Source: Arthrobotrys musiformis
Taxonomy: Eukaryota; Ascomycota; Orbiliomycetes; Orbiliales; Orbiliaceae
NCBI GenBank assembly: GCA_036971715.1
Contig: JAVHJL010000003.1
Coordinates: 1,364,001-1,428,000, forward strand
Direction of reading: 5' to 3'
Length of the DNA stretch: 64,000 nucleotides
Positions 24,409-36,544 of this stretch are shown piece after piece; the stretch's first letter is position 1; the number at the start of each line of letters is the position of its first letter. The translations under genes were made by a program, and so were the position numbers. The notes beneath the pieces are model-generated. The model saw only the letters and a program-made list of their open reading frames with translations. It was not told the origin of the DNA and did no database searches.

Positions 24409-24970
24409 GAAGTACTGTATCAGAAAGGCAGCGGCAGTCATCATTTTATTTATTAAAATCTTTTTTTTTTTTTGGTCTTGAGTTTTTTTTTTTTTTTTTT
24501 TTCCCTCCCCATCTTCATTGTATGGCCAGTTTCATTTCTCACTTTTGATGTTGTTTTCTCGAATCCGTACTAATTGCCCCCGGGAGCTCCAACAGTACTT
24601 AGTTGAGTAAGTCCATCGATACTCTCTGCACTCAGCCATTCAAAGCTAGAAGGAGACACCAAGACAAAAGGTTTCCCATATGCACGGTGCGAATGGACAG
24701 CCGGATTTGCAAATACTTACCATCTGGCGGGACCTCTGCCTTCGACCTCCAATCAGTCGGCTCTTCCCTTCTCCCTTGACAGTCAACCGAATCTTAGTCG
24801 CGTGTTTTTTTTTACGTTAGCCGCAAATAAATCCGAGTTCGTCGACTGATAAAACACGTTTGTGGTTGGCGACCCCGAACATCAAAAATCTGTGCGGATA
24901 TTAGCTGTCGCTATGCGATAGCTTCAACATCCTCATTTATACGGCACTTTCTTTTTTCGGCCTCCAACCC

Positions 24971-24995
24971 CAGCTGCAGCACGAGACTGCAGCTG
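24971..24995. repeat. Perfect 9-bp inverted repeat, 7-nt spacer
   Basis: CAGCTGCAG-CACGAGA-CTGCAGCTG. Each arm contains CAGCTG, an E-box form recognised by some bHLH proteins. Confidence 0.6.
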
Positions 24996-27072
24996 CACCT
25001 GCGTCGGCAAATCAGCTCTGTGACGACGGTTTAATTACCCAGATTGATTCCTGGCCCGGGCCAGAGCTGTCGTATAGTTGCACTACTGCACTGTTGTCGA
25101 AGCTCTCTTTCAGAGGGACCTAAAAAGGATTCGAGTAGAATATAAAACCGAGGAACAAAAACAAAAAGAAAAAAATAATTACCGTAGCGATCTCATGTAA
25201 GTCCTCTTGAGTATCACCAAAATTAGCCTTGCATATATCATTCTTCCAGAACCACATATCATGGTTCATCATACCACGGCTCCCGCCTAATTCCCACCTT
25301 CCCAGCACATCGCACCTGTCAATGTGCGCTTCTTTATTCCCCTTGGAGCTTCCGTCGAGTCCTTGTTCGGACGTGGGGCGGGGAAAGTTTCTGGGTTGAA
25401 GACGGCATCGTATCGTGGTGGCTTTCATCAAGCTACTAGTCGCTTATATGCGTGGTACTCTTGCCTTTGAATCATCCAGCCCTCTCTTGTAACCAATCGA
25501 TCGTGGACCTCTCCCCTAGCTTTGTGTAGCCACGCGCCTGTGTCCTTGACTCAGGAGGAGCAGGAGGTTAAGGAAGCTCATCCATCACCGTTTGATATTC
25601 CCATAGGAGAGGTCTGTCATACACTCCCACGCTCATTTCACGTCCTTCTTCATCTTGCACATGTGCGTATCTTCCCCCCAACCACACGCAACGTGAACAC
25701 ATGCAAGCTGTGCTACCACAGACGCCGATGTTTCCAGTCAATTGCCAATTCTGTGTTTTCGTCAATACCCGTACTGCAGAAGTAGTTACGGGACCCAACA
25801 TGCCATTGACCCCACTTGTATTCATCCAAGTTCCCTATAGTGGAAGATAGCTGACTCCGCTGCTAGCCACCCTTAGTTGTATAACTGGACCCATCAATTT
25901 CCTTTTCCAACGAAGAAGGAACTTAATTCATCCCCACGTTTCTCTTCCTTTCGATCCCACGCGGCCTTCGGAGGATATCAGGCTGCATAGGGTCCCAGAC
26001 CTGATTCATTTTTTGGATATCAGGTTTTTTCTTTCTCGATTCGGAACCTGTTCCTCGGCATCTCTTAAGAGGGACGTGGGCACTCGGAAGACATCGAGAT
26101 AAGTGAAATCTGTCAAAAGAGACGAACGCGGAAAGAGTTTTAGGCGTACTGCGGAAGTACCTCATAGTGTCGACATCGGAAGCTTATTTGAGCCGGAGTG
26201 GGCATCCGATCTTTTTCTTTTTTTTTTTTCCTCTTTCTTTTTTTTTTTTTTTTACTTTTCCCTAGAGGGCAGTACTTGTCTTTCGCTTGATAGTTCTACC
26301 GAAGGAGAAACTATAACTTCGAGTCTATCACCAGGAGGAAGATTCAGCAAAGCCTCAAACCGAAAGTATCATCAGAGAGAGAAAAAAAATACAAACTCCA
26401 GCTACCTACCATCAGGAATAACAAACAAACATAGGGATATCAAAGGTCCTGCTTTGAGATTTCTAGAAACCGGCAAGAAAACGCTCGTGTGCGATATATT
26501 CATCGCGTTGCAAGGCCGTGAGCAGCGTGGCCACCGAATCCGATTCTAACTCTTATCTGCTCAAGGGCCGCAGACGCACGCACGGCCACCTGTGTGCGTG
26601 TTTTCCACGACCGTCTTTGCACGAAGACTTTCGGTTGCCACGTTGATTTGGATATTACTGTACTACTGAAGAGATTTTGCCTTTTGCGAGGACGAGAGAG
26701 AAGAGGAGGAAGAAGGAGCACGGATAGCTCGACCAGCTGATAAAGTCATCGAGATACTTAATCCTGAGGGACGATAGATGCCGTCTAAACTCGGTCGAGA
26801 CCCAGTGCTTGTGCTTGTACTCGTGCTCGTGCTTCTGCGTGCCCAGGTCTGATAGGTTGCTGGTGTAAACGTGAGTGATGGTTTTTGCAGCAGTGTGGCG
26901 AATTCAGCCTGCTTTAATTGCTAACGTCTTCCCACCGCCGGGCCTTTCCTATTAGTCTGTAGCAACCTCCGCCCAACCCTCCAATTCGACGCTTTACAAC
27001 ATCCCATCCACCTTACTAATATCAACTAGCCCCTCTACCAACAGACGTGCGAATTGCCGTCAACCATTCACT

Positions 27073-28512
27073 ATGTCTTCGACCGGATCTTTGATCCAAC
27101 CGACCATATCCAATGTCTTCTGCCAAACGAATGAGGATGCTTTGATGATTGTAGAGCTGATTCTGCAAAGACAGCTCTTTACCGTGCAACGGCGAGCACA
27201 GGACAGGGAGAGGGCTTCTGCTGTCCAATCGGGGAATGTATTCGTGTTCGAACACACCGACACTGGTATAAAGCGATGGACCGACGGGGTACATTGGAGT
27301 CCGAGCCGGATACTGGGGAACTTCTTGCTGTATAGGGAGCTATCACGACCATTCCCTCCAGGGCAGAAAAAGAGGGCCCAAAGGAAAAATACCACAAAGG
27401 CCAGGAGACCTCCAAATGCCGACCCTATGGATGACCCCCACCAACAATTCCACCCGATGGGAATGGATCCAGCGAGAGCAGGGCCTCCGGGTGACTCTGA
27501 CCGTTCCTTGGTTGGCTCTTTGATCGATTCGTACGACTTCAAGATGAATGGCCTGGTTAAGAAGACAATCAGTATACAAGACGAGAACAACCGACAGTTC
27601 CACCTGATCTCGTATTATGTGCCCCAGGATGTCCTCGATAACAGACTCACCAGACCGACTGAGATTTCTTCTTACAACCATATTCGACCACGTACTACCC
27701 TTTTCATATCTTCTTCGTTGAGACAACCGACATCCGATGTTTCCAGAAGGCCTTCGTTTATTGATGATGGAGCCGATGCTATGTTCGAGGCGCAGACTGA
27801 CGAGGATGATGACTCTTCTCCTTCGAAAATCGGGTCGTATGGTCGACATGATCCACACCATCCACATGCTTTCCTCCCTAGCAGCTTCCCTGGTGGCCCA
27901 TCAGACTACAATTACATGCAGTCTCCGGTCAACTATTTCCCTCCAACAGGCAGTCCACACGGATACCCAGGCGATATCGGCCACCAAAGTGATCCAATGA
28001 AAGTGGAGGACTATGACATCGGGCATGGTAGCCACAACCCCAGGTACCATCCACCCTACCAACCGTATACGACAAGCCTGAGCAGTGCCCCCGTCAGCGC
28101 TCCGCTTTCACTTCCAGCTCAGACTGAAACAATCACTTCGCAAAGTTGGTCCGGGAGTCCTTATTCGGGGTTTCAATCGTCTCCTCTCAATACGAGTGCT
28201 TTGTCCGGAAGTGCGCCGTATCGATCCACCTACTCGACTGTTGGTGCAACCCATTATGATCGTCCAATGGTTCCGAGCCCCGCCGCTTCTAACTATAGCT
28301 CGGCTTCTTCGACTGCCTGGACGCAACCAATTTATGGCACTCACAGTCCTCAACCCGGGCCACAACAAATGCAAGATCGAAGTCGATTTCCCCAGGAGAA
28401 TTTCGTTGGCTGGACATCCTCGCCCCAGTCAGCACCGGGGCAAAGGACAGGTACAGTGAACGATGAAGACGTTCTCCATCACTATCCCCCACCACAGTGG
28501 ACCGGCCAGTAA
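27073..28512 (+). CDS. WOPR-domain transcriptional regulator (Ryp1/Sge1/Wor1 type, Gti1/Pac2 family)
   Basis: Sequence-specific nuclear DNA-binding protein. Members of this type govern morphology, conidiation, secondary metabolism and virulence programmes (Wor1 in Candida, Ryp1 in Histoplasma, Sge1 in Fusarium). One uninterrupted exon, 479 aa. The two WOPR halves are visible: residues about 14-90, with SGNVFVFE, GIKRWTDG and WSPSRILGNFLLYREL; and residues about 144-197, with RSLVGSLIDSYDFK, GLVKKTIS and FHLISYYVPQDV. A Lys/Arg-rich linker (about 99-112) separates them. GIKRWTDG plus WSPSRILGNF marks the Ryp1/Sge1 branch rather than Pac2. The C-terminal half is rich in Ser, Pro, Gln, Tyr and His and is probably an activation region. 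The neighbouring DNA is gene-free on both sides. Confidence 0.95.
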   Translation: MSSTGSLIQPTISNVFCQTNEDALMIVELILQRQLFTVQRRAQDRERASAVQSGNVFVFEHTDTGIKRWTDGVHWSPSRILGNFLLYRELSRPFPPGQKKRAQRKNTTKARRPPNADPMDDPHQQFHPMGMDPARAGPPGDSDRSLVGSLIDSYDFKMNGLVKKTISIQDENNRQFHLISYYVPQDVLDNRLTRPTEISSYNHIRPRTTLFISSSLRQPTSDVSRRPSFIDDGADAMFEAQTDEDDDSSPSKIGSYGRHDPHHPHAFLPSSFPGGPSDYNYMQSPVNYFPPTGSPHGYPGDIGHQSDPMKVEDYDIGHGSHNPRYHPPYQPYTTSLSSAPVSAPLSLPAQTETITSQSWSGSPYSGFQSSPLNTSALSGSAPYRSTYSTVGATHYDRPMVPSPAASNYSSASSTAWTQPIYGTHSPQPGPQQMQDRSRFPQENFVGWTSSPQSAPGQRTGTVNDEDVLHHYPPPQWTGQ

Positions 28513-30457
28513 ACGACGGCTCCGGATATGAAACTGAATAGCGGATAGCTTATTTTTGTCATTTATCGATACTCTTATTCTTTTTCTCTGTCCTTTTATT
28601 TCTCTTTCTTATCTCTCTTTCTTATCTCTTTCCCATTTCCTTTTCCTCGGCATTCCGGTGGTCGCGGCGCTTGCTTGGGTTTTTTCCAAAAAAAATAAAT
28701 GTTACTTGTAAAGAGGGCTTCGTGGGAAGAAACGGTCTGCACGACTTTGATGTAATGTTAGCGTCTCTGTTTATATCTTCTTACCTCCTGTTTGAAATCG
28801 TAATGGACATAGAAGTGTATTTCTTATTCTTATCTTCTTATTTTCCTTTTCCCTCTTAAAATCCCCCCCAGATTCGAAAGGGAGATAGTGTCGGTAGTGA
28901 TTATGATGGAAAAGACAACATCCATCGCTTATCCTGTTTTTTCTGCCCCTTCAAAGAAGGAATATTACGTTAAAACTTACAAATTCTTTTGTGACCGCGA
29001 TAGATAAAACTAAAACCCCCCTTCGCCCATCTCTACCAACTTGGAACAAGTAGCCTAATTCCTGAAAGCATCAAGGGACCTGGCCGGAATACCAACAGTT
29101 TACAGCCGTATATGGAAATCAAGTCCGGACAGGGAACTCCCCCCATCTACGCATAGCTACCGATGCTTTGTTGATATATTCTCTGAGAAACTCCAGGAAG
29201 ATTGTAGATAGTACTGTCTTAGGTCGATGGCCTTTTATTCCGGAAGATTATCGCTCCCATGAGAAGGTGTACATCTCAAAAGGAAGGATGCTGAAGATGA
29301 CGGATATCCAGGATCCTTTCAGGACAGGTTGCAACCGTAGATTTAAGCATAGAGACAAAGTATTTATTGGACTACAGGATAGATAACTATGCCAGCTTAC
29401 ATGGCGCTTAACTAGAAAAGGTCCTCGAATCGAAACCAAAAAAATTCAGAGGTGTTTTTACTGATGTAGGGGGACTAAAGGTCGGGTCAAAGGCGTTTTC
29501 ACAAGGCTGGGTCGCGTAACGTTGGATTCCAGAGTTAACCTTGCGAGGAATGCTCAAAGGGTGGATATATATATATATCTTTCCATTGACGAATATGGAG
29601 AAAAACTAGCCAGCAGGTTAAAGTCCCAAAAGGAGGCGTAGTGGTTGGATTCGATACAGTTAGAGAGAGCGTGTGTAGTGGTGATATCTGAAATTTTGGA
29701 ATCCAGGGTCCATGTCAAGGGAGGGTTTTGGCGGTACCGGTGTCGACAGTGTTGATTCGACCAGTCGTCCATTGAGAAATCATGCCTGCACTGGACCAGG
29801 AATTATAATGGCGGAGAACCCCTTCCCCCACTGACAAAAATGTAATAGTTAGCAAAATATATATTAGAAAGTACTACGCACCTGAAGATGACTAAACCAG
29901 GAATTCACTCCCCTTGCCAGTCTTTGGCAAAACGAAATGGGGCGGCTCAACCTGTGATCCGTACACGAACGAGTAAATCACAACTGGACACACCAACTTG
30001 GTGCCTTGGTTGCGTGCCTGTGGTGTGTGCCATCCGTCTGGGGAGCATATGGCCCCTCTGCAGTAGCGAATAAACGCCCACCGGGCAGAGCTCTTCCTTT
30101 TTTTCTTTCTCGTTCGGTTTACTGCCCCGAAGCCCTTTCTTCAAGGTTTCGACAAGCTCACATGTCGAAATGCGAAGTCACGACCCAGACCGTTTTTTTT
30201 TTTTTTTCAAAGAAGAATACATAAATGTGGGTAGGATGACGCGAAACATAACCCACTTACCTGCAGGACGAAGGAGTTATCGTATCGTATATACATGCCG
30301 TTTGAGCCACAGAAAAAACCATACGTTGCAGTAGGATAATTGGGCAGACTGATATAATCAAGGCTCTAGCTTTGGTGCAGATCTGTTGTTATGCTAAAAG
30401 TGGTCTCTCTCTCTTCTTTTTTTATCAACCCTCCTGCAAGAGTAAGTCAGGCAAGAA

Positions 30458-30458
<1 letters not shown>

Positions 30459-30490
<32 letters not shown>
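30459..30490 (+). repeat. Poly(A) tract, 32 nt
   Basis: Uninterrupted run of 32 A in non-coding DNA. It could be a retroposed poly(A) tail or simple slippage; no retroelement body was recognised beside it. Confidence 0.7.
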
Positions 30491-30493
<3 letters not shown>

Positions 30494-32418
30494 GCCTTAC
30501 TAAACGGCATGGCTTACAAGCCTCCACGGTAGAATCATAAATATCCCTCTTTGTGCAGCTGTGTGCGCCGCTAAAGCCTGACTAAATTGTCTCCTTAGTG
30601 GCTGAAGAATATAGGATCCCAGAGAAGAAAATATAAAATAAAAAAAGGAATAGGCCAGAAGAACATGTAAGGGTAAGGTATATCGGAATTCCCAAACGTT
30701 AGACCACAGAGCAAATTAGCAAGGGCATATCAGACGAACGGAATTCAGAATCCCGGAATACAGTCGAGGTGTGGACGCCCCATGGCCCAATCGGTCCCAT
30801 ACCGTCGAAAACTGGGTTGTGGACTGTGGGTTTTTCCTTCGCATTCGGGGCCTTCTGTGCTACGGTAAATCCAGTGTACTGTTGGCGGGAATACAAAACT
30901 TACAAACAGAAAAAAAAAAAAAAAAAACCTTGTAGCTGATGTCCTTCCAAGTGCAATACTTGCCGGTGGGATTCTCCGTTTTTTCCCCCCCTCGCCTGAT
31001 AACTTAGGGGGCCGCTTCGGCCCCCAGAATGTTGCCTGTTTTTGGTGCATTTCTCGGCTTCTTTTTTTCTTTTATTTTGTGCCATTTTTTTCTTCTTCTT
31101 GATCCCGATTGACAAATGTTACACAATATTTTGTTGAGTGCTCGGTATAGGTTACTGCGATAAAATCGGCCACTCAAAAATATCGCCAGGTGGTCTTGCC
31201 AGGAACGAAATTTTTAAAAGAGTTGTGATGCTCGAGCTGGTGAGACATTGGGTTCGAGGCTTTGAGACATGGCGTGGAGGAATACTGAGGACCGTCTACT
31301 CGAACCCTTTCGGATCATGCCGCGAGCCGAGAAGAACAGCTCAAAAAGAAGGTCGTTGAAGTTGGTCGGTTGAAGAATCACTGACTCGACTAGTAACCGC
31401 CTTGCATGAACGTTTTGGCCTTGTGATTTGGGGCTCGTTTCGCTTCGATACGTCTGGCTAAAGGGCCATGGAATTAATTCGCTTTCGCTTTGGTTTTTTT
31501 TTTTTTTTTGATGTGGTGGTATTTCCAAGACTGCATAAGCATGCATGAATCGACCTTTGGGTCTGGCTCCGGTTTGGGGGTAGGCGGCAAGCACGGGACT
31601 TATCACATATGCGACCAAGCTGATATGATATGGCTGGCATTGGGTATAATTGGCGGGATACGCATAATAAATATCCGGATATGGCGAACAAACGAAAGGA
31701 AAACGGGAGCTCAAACGTAATAGAAAAATGAGAATAACAAAATACAAGTAAACGAAGATAGAGGCTGCATATCGGTGGGAAAACGGGACTAAAATAAAAA
31801 GTGGACTGATGGGAACGATGCTAATTTGGATCTCTTCCGTTTGACACTTGGAAGAAAAAAAAGAAAAGGAAATAAAGAAATAGAAGAATCTCTTGTCGCT
31901 GGGTCTGCACGTGGGAAAGAACTGCTTCTAGAAGGGCCTTGGACCAAAAAAGCCCTTTATGCAAAATGAGACAATTCCATGTAATGGGGTACTCGTGGGT
32001 CCGGAACGAAGACAATAGTGGAATGTGGGTCGGTTCCCACTCTCGTGTCGAATACTATATCACACCCACACCTACTATACATATTTCAGCCACCTGACAT
32101 CAGGAGTTTCACGGAAGATGGTGAGAGAAATATTGCCTAGATTAGGCTCATGGTAGGTGAAGCAAGGGTTTCTTTTTTTTTCTTCTCAGGAGGGGGGCGG
32201 CGTTCTGCAAACATGCCGATACCCGAGGGCCAGTGGTCAGATTTTCCTGTTGGCGGGTTGTGAGGAAGACGCCGAATAGCGACGGAGCAAAATGGACAGA
32301 CCCTCAAAGGCCGGCGGTGTCAGATATCCTGATCATAGAAGTAATTCGGAGATGTAATTTGGAGATCTCCGCCTTCCGTGGTGTTCAAAAATCATAGAAT
32401 CAAAAGTTTTCCCAAAAA

Positions 32419-32452
32419 GTTTTCCGGAACTTTTTTATATTGTTTTCCGGAA
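32419..32452 (+). repeat. Direct repeat of GTTTTCCGGAA
   Basis: Two exact 11-nt copies 23 bp apart, each containing the palindrome TTCCGGAA. Possibly a paired protein-binding site. Confidence 0.5.
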
Positions 32453-33421
32453 TGAATATTCTTGTTTGTCTCCTAGCCAGGGCCATGCGTTCTGGATACG
32501 AACTAGCCGTAGACACTACCCGCTCAAGCGGGAATTCGAATCCCCAATCCCGAAGATCCAACCATGATAGCTCTAATTTAAGAACATCAACTGACAGAGC
32601 AAGTTAGCAGCTCGTCTCGAGGTGGAGTGGCGACATGACGATGGCTTGAGCCAGGCCGGCGGAATGTACGCAGGCTGTGGGAATAAGGTTCGACAACGTT
32701 GTTCGGATCTCAAAACCTTAAATTTAGAGTTTTCGTTAGAAGATTTGTTATTCCTCCGCCATTTCCAGCCTTATCGTAATCAATAACCACTAACCACTAA
32801 CTGACAACTAAGTTGCTGGACTTAATCCTAAACCAACTATCTAACTGACTCTCGGAACTAACTAAAAGCTTGCTGCCGCTTGCTGGGGTGGTTATTTCGT
32901 CTTTTCTTCAAGGGAAAAATCTTCTTACTCGGACATCTCATCTCCCTGTTTGGTGTCGTCGTTAGAATCGTTGCCTTGTTGGAGAGAATTCGACATTTCC
33001 GTTTTATGCTGAGCGCCGCTAACTAGCAAAATTTTTCACGGCTAACCAAAGGCACCTACTTCAAACCTTTGACCTCGTGGCCCTCCCCAACATCTCATTT
33101 TGCTAACTTAGAACCTGCATATTCATCTCTCATTCTCTCTCTCTCTTTTTTTGTCACGGCTCCGCTCCACTCCAATCCTTAATCTACCTGGCCTGTTAAT
33201 TCCTCTTCGTACCGAAACGTTGGTAAGGCGTGGCCATTGGGTGGAAAAACTTTTTAGAAAACGAGGGTGAAAAAAAAAAAAAAACCTCGTCGAACCTGCC
33301 AAGATTAAACTAATTCCAGGCGGCCATCACGACTTTGCTGTTCCCATACGGTCTCATGACTGTAAATTATGCTCTGGGTCCCTAATTGCACCGAGGCACG
33401 CCGTTAGCTCCGTCTTCAATA

Positions 33422-36133
33422 ATGCTGGCTTTACGCTTATCTCGAGCTGCTGTTCGAACATACAAACGGGGAACGGGCTTTCCCAAATGCGTCCGTCAAA
33501 CGAGGCGACGCCTGGCTACGAGTGCGTCTGAAGCGAGGTGAGTTCTTTCAATGTGACATTCTTTTCTGCATGGCCATATGGGATTACGTAGATTTTATTT
33601 CATTTCTTTTTTTATACTTTACTACAGTCTTAAACTATTTTATTTTCTTTGTTTTATTTGCTAATCCTTTTTTTCTCTTCACCTTCTTGCTTTATTTTCT
33701 TCTATTTTTGTTATTTCTTGGTTTTTTTCGCACCTCTTGGAAAACGTGCGAAGGCTTGCGCTAACGAAAGATTCAGCACTACTGGGGTGTTTTACGATGT
33801 TGTGGTCGTTGGCGGTGGACACGCTGGCTGCGAAGCCTCTGCCGCCGCTGCAAGATGTCAGTGCTTTCTGTGCTTAGCTCGGATCTGAGACAATGTCTCA
33901 TAATGCTAACCTCCCCTCTCTTACCACAGCGGGCGCAAAAACCGCACTGGTTACCCAGAAGCTGTCTAGTATCGGTGTTTGTTCCTGTAATCCGAGCTTT
34001 GGCGGCATTGGGAAGGGTATAATGATCAGGGAGATCGATGCATTGGATGGGCTGTGTGGCCGGATAGTTGGTACGATTCCCGTCCACTCAAGTTCGTCGA
34101 GCTCTGGTGGCTGACTTGTACATATAGATAAAGCGGGCAGCCAATTTAGGGTCTTAAATCGGAGCAAAGGTCCCGCAGTTTGGGTCAGTGTGGCAGATCC
34201 AGCTAAACTAGAAATGGCAAGAGTACTGAGCAACTTTCCGAAAACCACAGGGTCCAAGGGCTTTGATCGATCGGAAGCTGTACAAGAAGCACATGCAATC
34301 AGAGCTCTCTAACTACCCGAATCTGGCGGTTAAGGAGGGTTCTGTAGCAGATATCATTATCGACAAAAATGACAGCTTTACTCGAGATAGCGATGGCCAT
34401 TACGGTCAAGTTACAGGCGTTCAGCTTGAGTCCGGAGAGGTGATACACACGAACCACATCGTGATAACGACTGGCACCTTTCTGAGTGGGGAAATACATA
34501 TTGGTATTTAGCCGCGGTTATAGTTAGTTACGTGTGTACCCTGTTCTAACTAAAGCTAGGTTTGGAGGCCTTTCCGTCTGGGCGCATGGGGGAAGCTGCT
34601 TCGTACGGGATCAGCGACTCGTTACGAGAGGCGGGCTTCCAACTGGGACGATTAAAGACTGGCACACCTCCGAGGATCGATGGGAACACTATTGATTATA
34701 GTCGCCTGGAAATTCAATATGCCGATGACCCGCCAGTTCCGTTCAGCTACATGAACCTGAAAGTTGAACAGGAGGTAAGGCCACCCCTATAATAGGCCAG
34801 TGCCCCGAGAATACAACTAGCTAATTCGGAGGTACCGCAGAAACAATTGGCTTGCCATCAAACATATACAACTACCGAAAGCCATGGGATCCTCCGAGAA
34901 AATTTGGACAAGTCAATACATATACGTGAAACCGTCAAGGGGCCACGATATTGCCCTTCTTTGGAGTCAAAAATTATGCGATTCTCTCACAAGGACAAGC
35001 ATATAATATGGCTTGAACCGGAAGGCTACGACGACAATATTGTCTATCCAAATGGGATTAGCATGACTGTCCCCGCGGATGTTCAAGAAGCGCTCTTGAA
35101 GACAATCCCAGGATTAGAAAATGCTACCATGACCCAAGTTGGATATGGTGTTGAGTACGATTACGTTGACCCTCGAAGCCTTCGAGCTACACTTGAGACC
35201 AAACCTATCAAGGGTCTATTTTTAGCAGGACAAATCAATGGAACAACGGGATATGAGGAAGCAGCATCGCAGGGGATAATAGCCGGGATAAACGCTGGGT
35301 TATCGTCGCAGAATAAACCCCAAATGACTTTGCTTCGTTCTGATGGATATATCGGGGTTATGATTGACGACCTAATCACAAAGGGCGTTTCCGAGCCTTA
35401 CCGAATGTTCACCGCCCGATCCGAATTCCGAATGACCGCCAGATCGGACAACGCCGATTCACGACTGACCGAGAAGGGGAGACAATTCGGCGTCGTAGGG
35501 GAGAAGAGGTGGAATCACTTCCAAACCGAGACCGGGATGATGGATGAAGTTAGATCCATATTGAAGAGTCTAGAACTCGGTGCCCTTAAGTGGGTCGAAA
35601 GGGGCATCGAAGTTTCCCAGGACGCCTTCAAAAATACAGCTTTCGACCTCCTAAGGAAGAACCACTTAAATGCTAACTCATTCCTGGGAGTATTTCCGGA
35701 ACTTGCTAAGTATCCAGAAAGAATAAGGGAAAGAATTAATATCGAGGGTGCTTACGCGCCATATATTAAACAGCAGATAGACGAGATCCGTGAATTCGAG
35801 AGAGACGAAAATTTAATTTTGCCACCCGACATAGACTACAACCAGTAAGTCGCAAGTCTATCTAGCACATCAAAAAGCACATATTGACACCGATCTTTCC
35901 GCAGGATTATTCCATTGTCTTCCGAAGAGAAAGCGCTTTTGACAGCAACTAAGCCGGAATCAATTGGACAGGCCAGACGAATCGAAGGGATAACCCCTTC
36001 AGGCTGTTTAATTCTTCTTAGACATGCAAAACGAAAGCTACGAGCGGCAAGCTACGCCTCCCGCCAACCCCGCTCCCAGGAAACGGTGACTGAAGTTCCC
36101 CCAGCAGCTCCACCGACGGAAGCGGTGGTATAG
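33422..36133 (+). CDS. MTO1: Mitochondrial tRNA uridine-modification enzyme MTO1 (GidA/MnmG family)
   Basis: FAD enzyme that, with MSS1/GTPBP3, installs the carboxymethylaminomethyl-type group on wobble uridine of mitochondrial tRNAs. Eight exons: 33422-33537, 33771-33856, 33930-34070, 34128-34183, 34251-34503, 34560-34774, 34841-35844 and 35905-36133, giving 699 aa; all phases agree. The N terminus is Arg-rich without acids, as for mitochondrial import. The dinucleotide-binding fold is VVVVGGGHAGCEASAAAAR. GidA signatures are CNPSFGGIGKG, GPRYCPSLESK and AGQINGTTGYEEAASQG. C-terminal Ala/Pro-rich residues follow the tRNA-binding helical domain. The first intron is the longest (233 nt) and T-rich. 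Confidence 0.96.
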
Positions 36134-36544
36134 GAGCTCAGTCCCATGGATTTTCATAAGACACCAGCTTATGCACTCCGGCAATATTGACAGACATTAA
36201 TGAAAATTAACATTCGGTGGCAATTGCCTCTTTGAATTAACCTTCCTGTACATAGCATCTTCATCCACATTAGCGCTGTATATTAAAACGGGGTCTCCGA
36301 TAATCCTAGATCTTTGAGTTTTCGTCGTATGCAAGGTGAACTGTTGCAAGAAAATGTGTTGGCGTGACCCTTCCCTTGAGCCTCGGCCCTATGACGATGT
36401 CACATACTCGTGTCGCGGACCAGACCTAAGCTAGCTCCCAACTTAGTATTCCCAACCTCAACAACAAACCCCCTAAAACAAGACAATACCAAAACCCCTA
36501 GCTCCTTCCCTACAAACCGAATCGACGATAAATCCACACCGTTA
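36134..36544. other. Intergenic: MTO1 3' end and promoter of the DUF1640 gene
   Basis: 411 bp between two genes in the same direction. An open frame upstream of 36545 is in frame with the next gene but begins with GTG and has no ATG, so it is treated as leader. Confidence 0.5.

Larger units (their letters stand above)
18517..27072. other. 8.6-kb gene-poor region upstream of the WOPR regulator
   Basis: No protein-coding gene could be supported on either strand. Open frames are short and have no conserved character. The region holds A/T homopolymers (T run at about 19027-19045; 23 A at 21584-21606), a degenerate GGTTCA/GGTTCG hexamer array (24358-24408), a GTGCTT/GTGCTC array (26805-26840) and several perfect inverted repeats listed separately. 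Such long upstream regions are known for WOR1 in Candida, where they carry large enhancers and a long 5' leader. Whether this one does so is inference. Confidence 0.55.
28513..33421. other. 4.9-kb gene-poor region downstream of the WOPR gene
   Basis: No gene supported. It contains an (AT)n tract (about 29563-29577), the longest homopolymer of the window (32 A, 30459-30490), further A/T runs near 30910, 31095 and 31495, and a direct repeat of GTTTTCCGGAA (32419-32429 and 32442-32452). The last kilobase carries the MTO1 promoter, with a CT-rich stretch near 33130-33150. Confidence 0.5.

Noticed and set aside
26103..26549. 148-codon open frame upstream of the WOPR gene
   Set aside because: Its middle is a T-tract read as poly-Phe, it has no family resemblance and no splice context.
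27060..27867. Long minus-strand open frames
   Set aside because: They overlap the WOPR domain coding sequence, which is unmistakable on the plus strand.
32487..32560. tRNA-like stretch with CCCGC-TCAA-GCGGG and ATTCGAATCCCC
   Set aside because: The T-arm cannot pair properly around TTCGAAT, the variable-arm-like hairpin overlaps it, and no acceptor stem or clear anticodon arm could be built.
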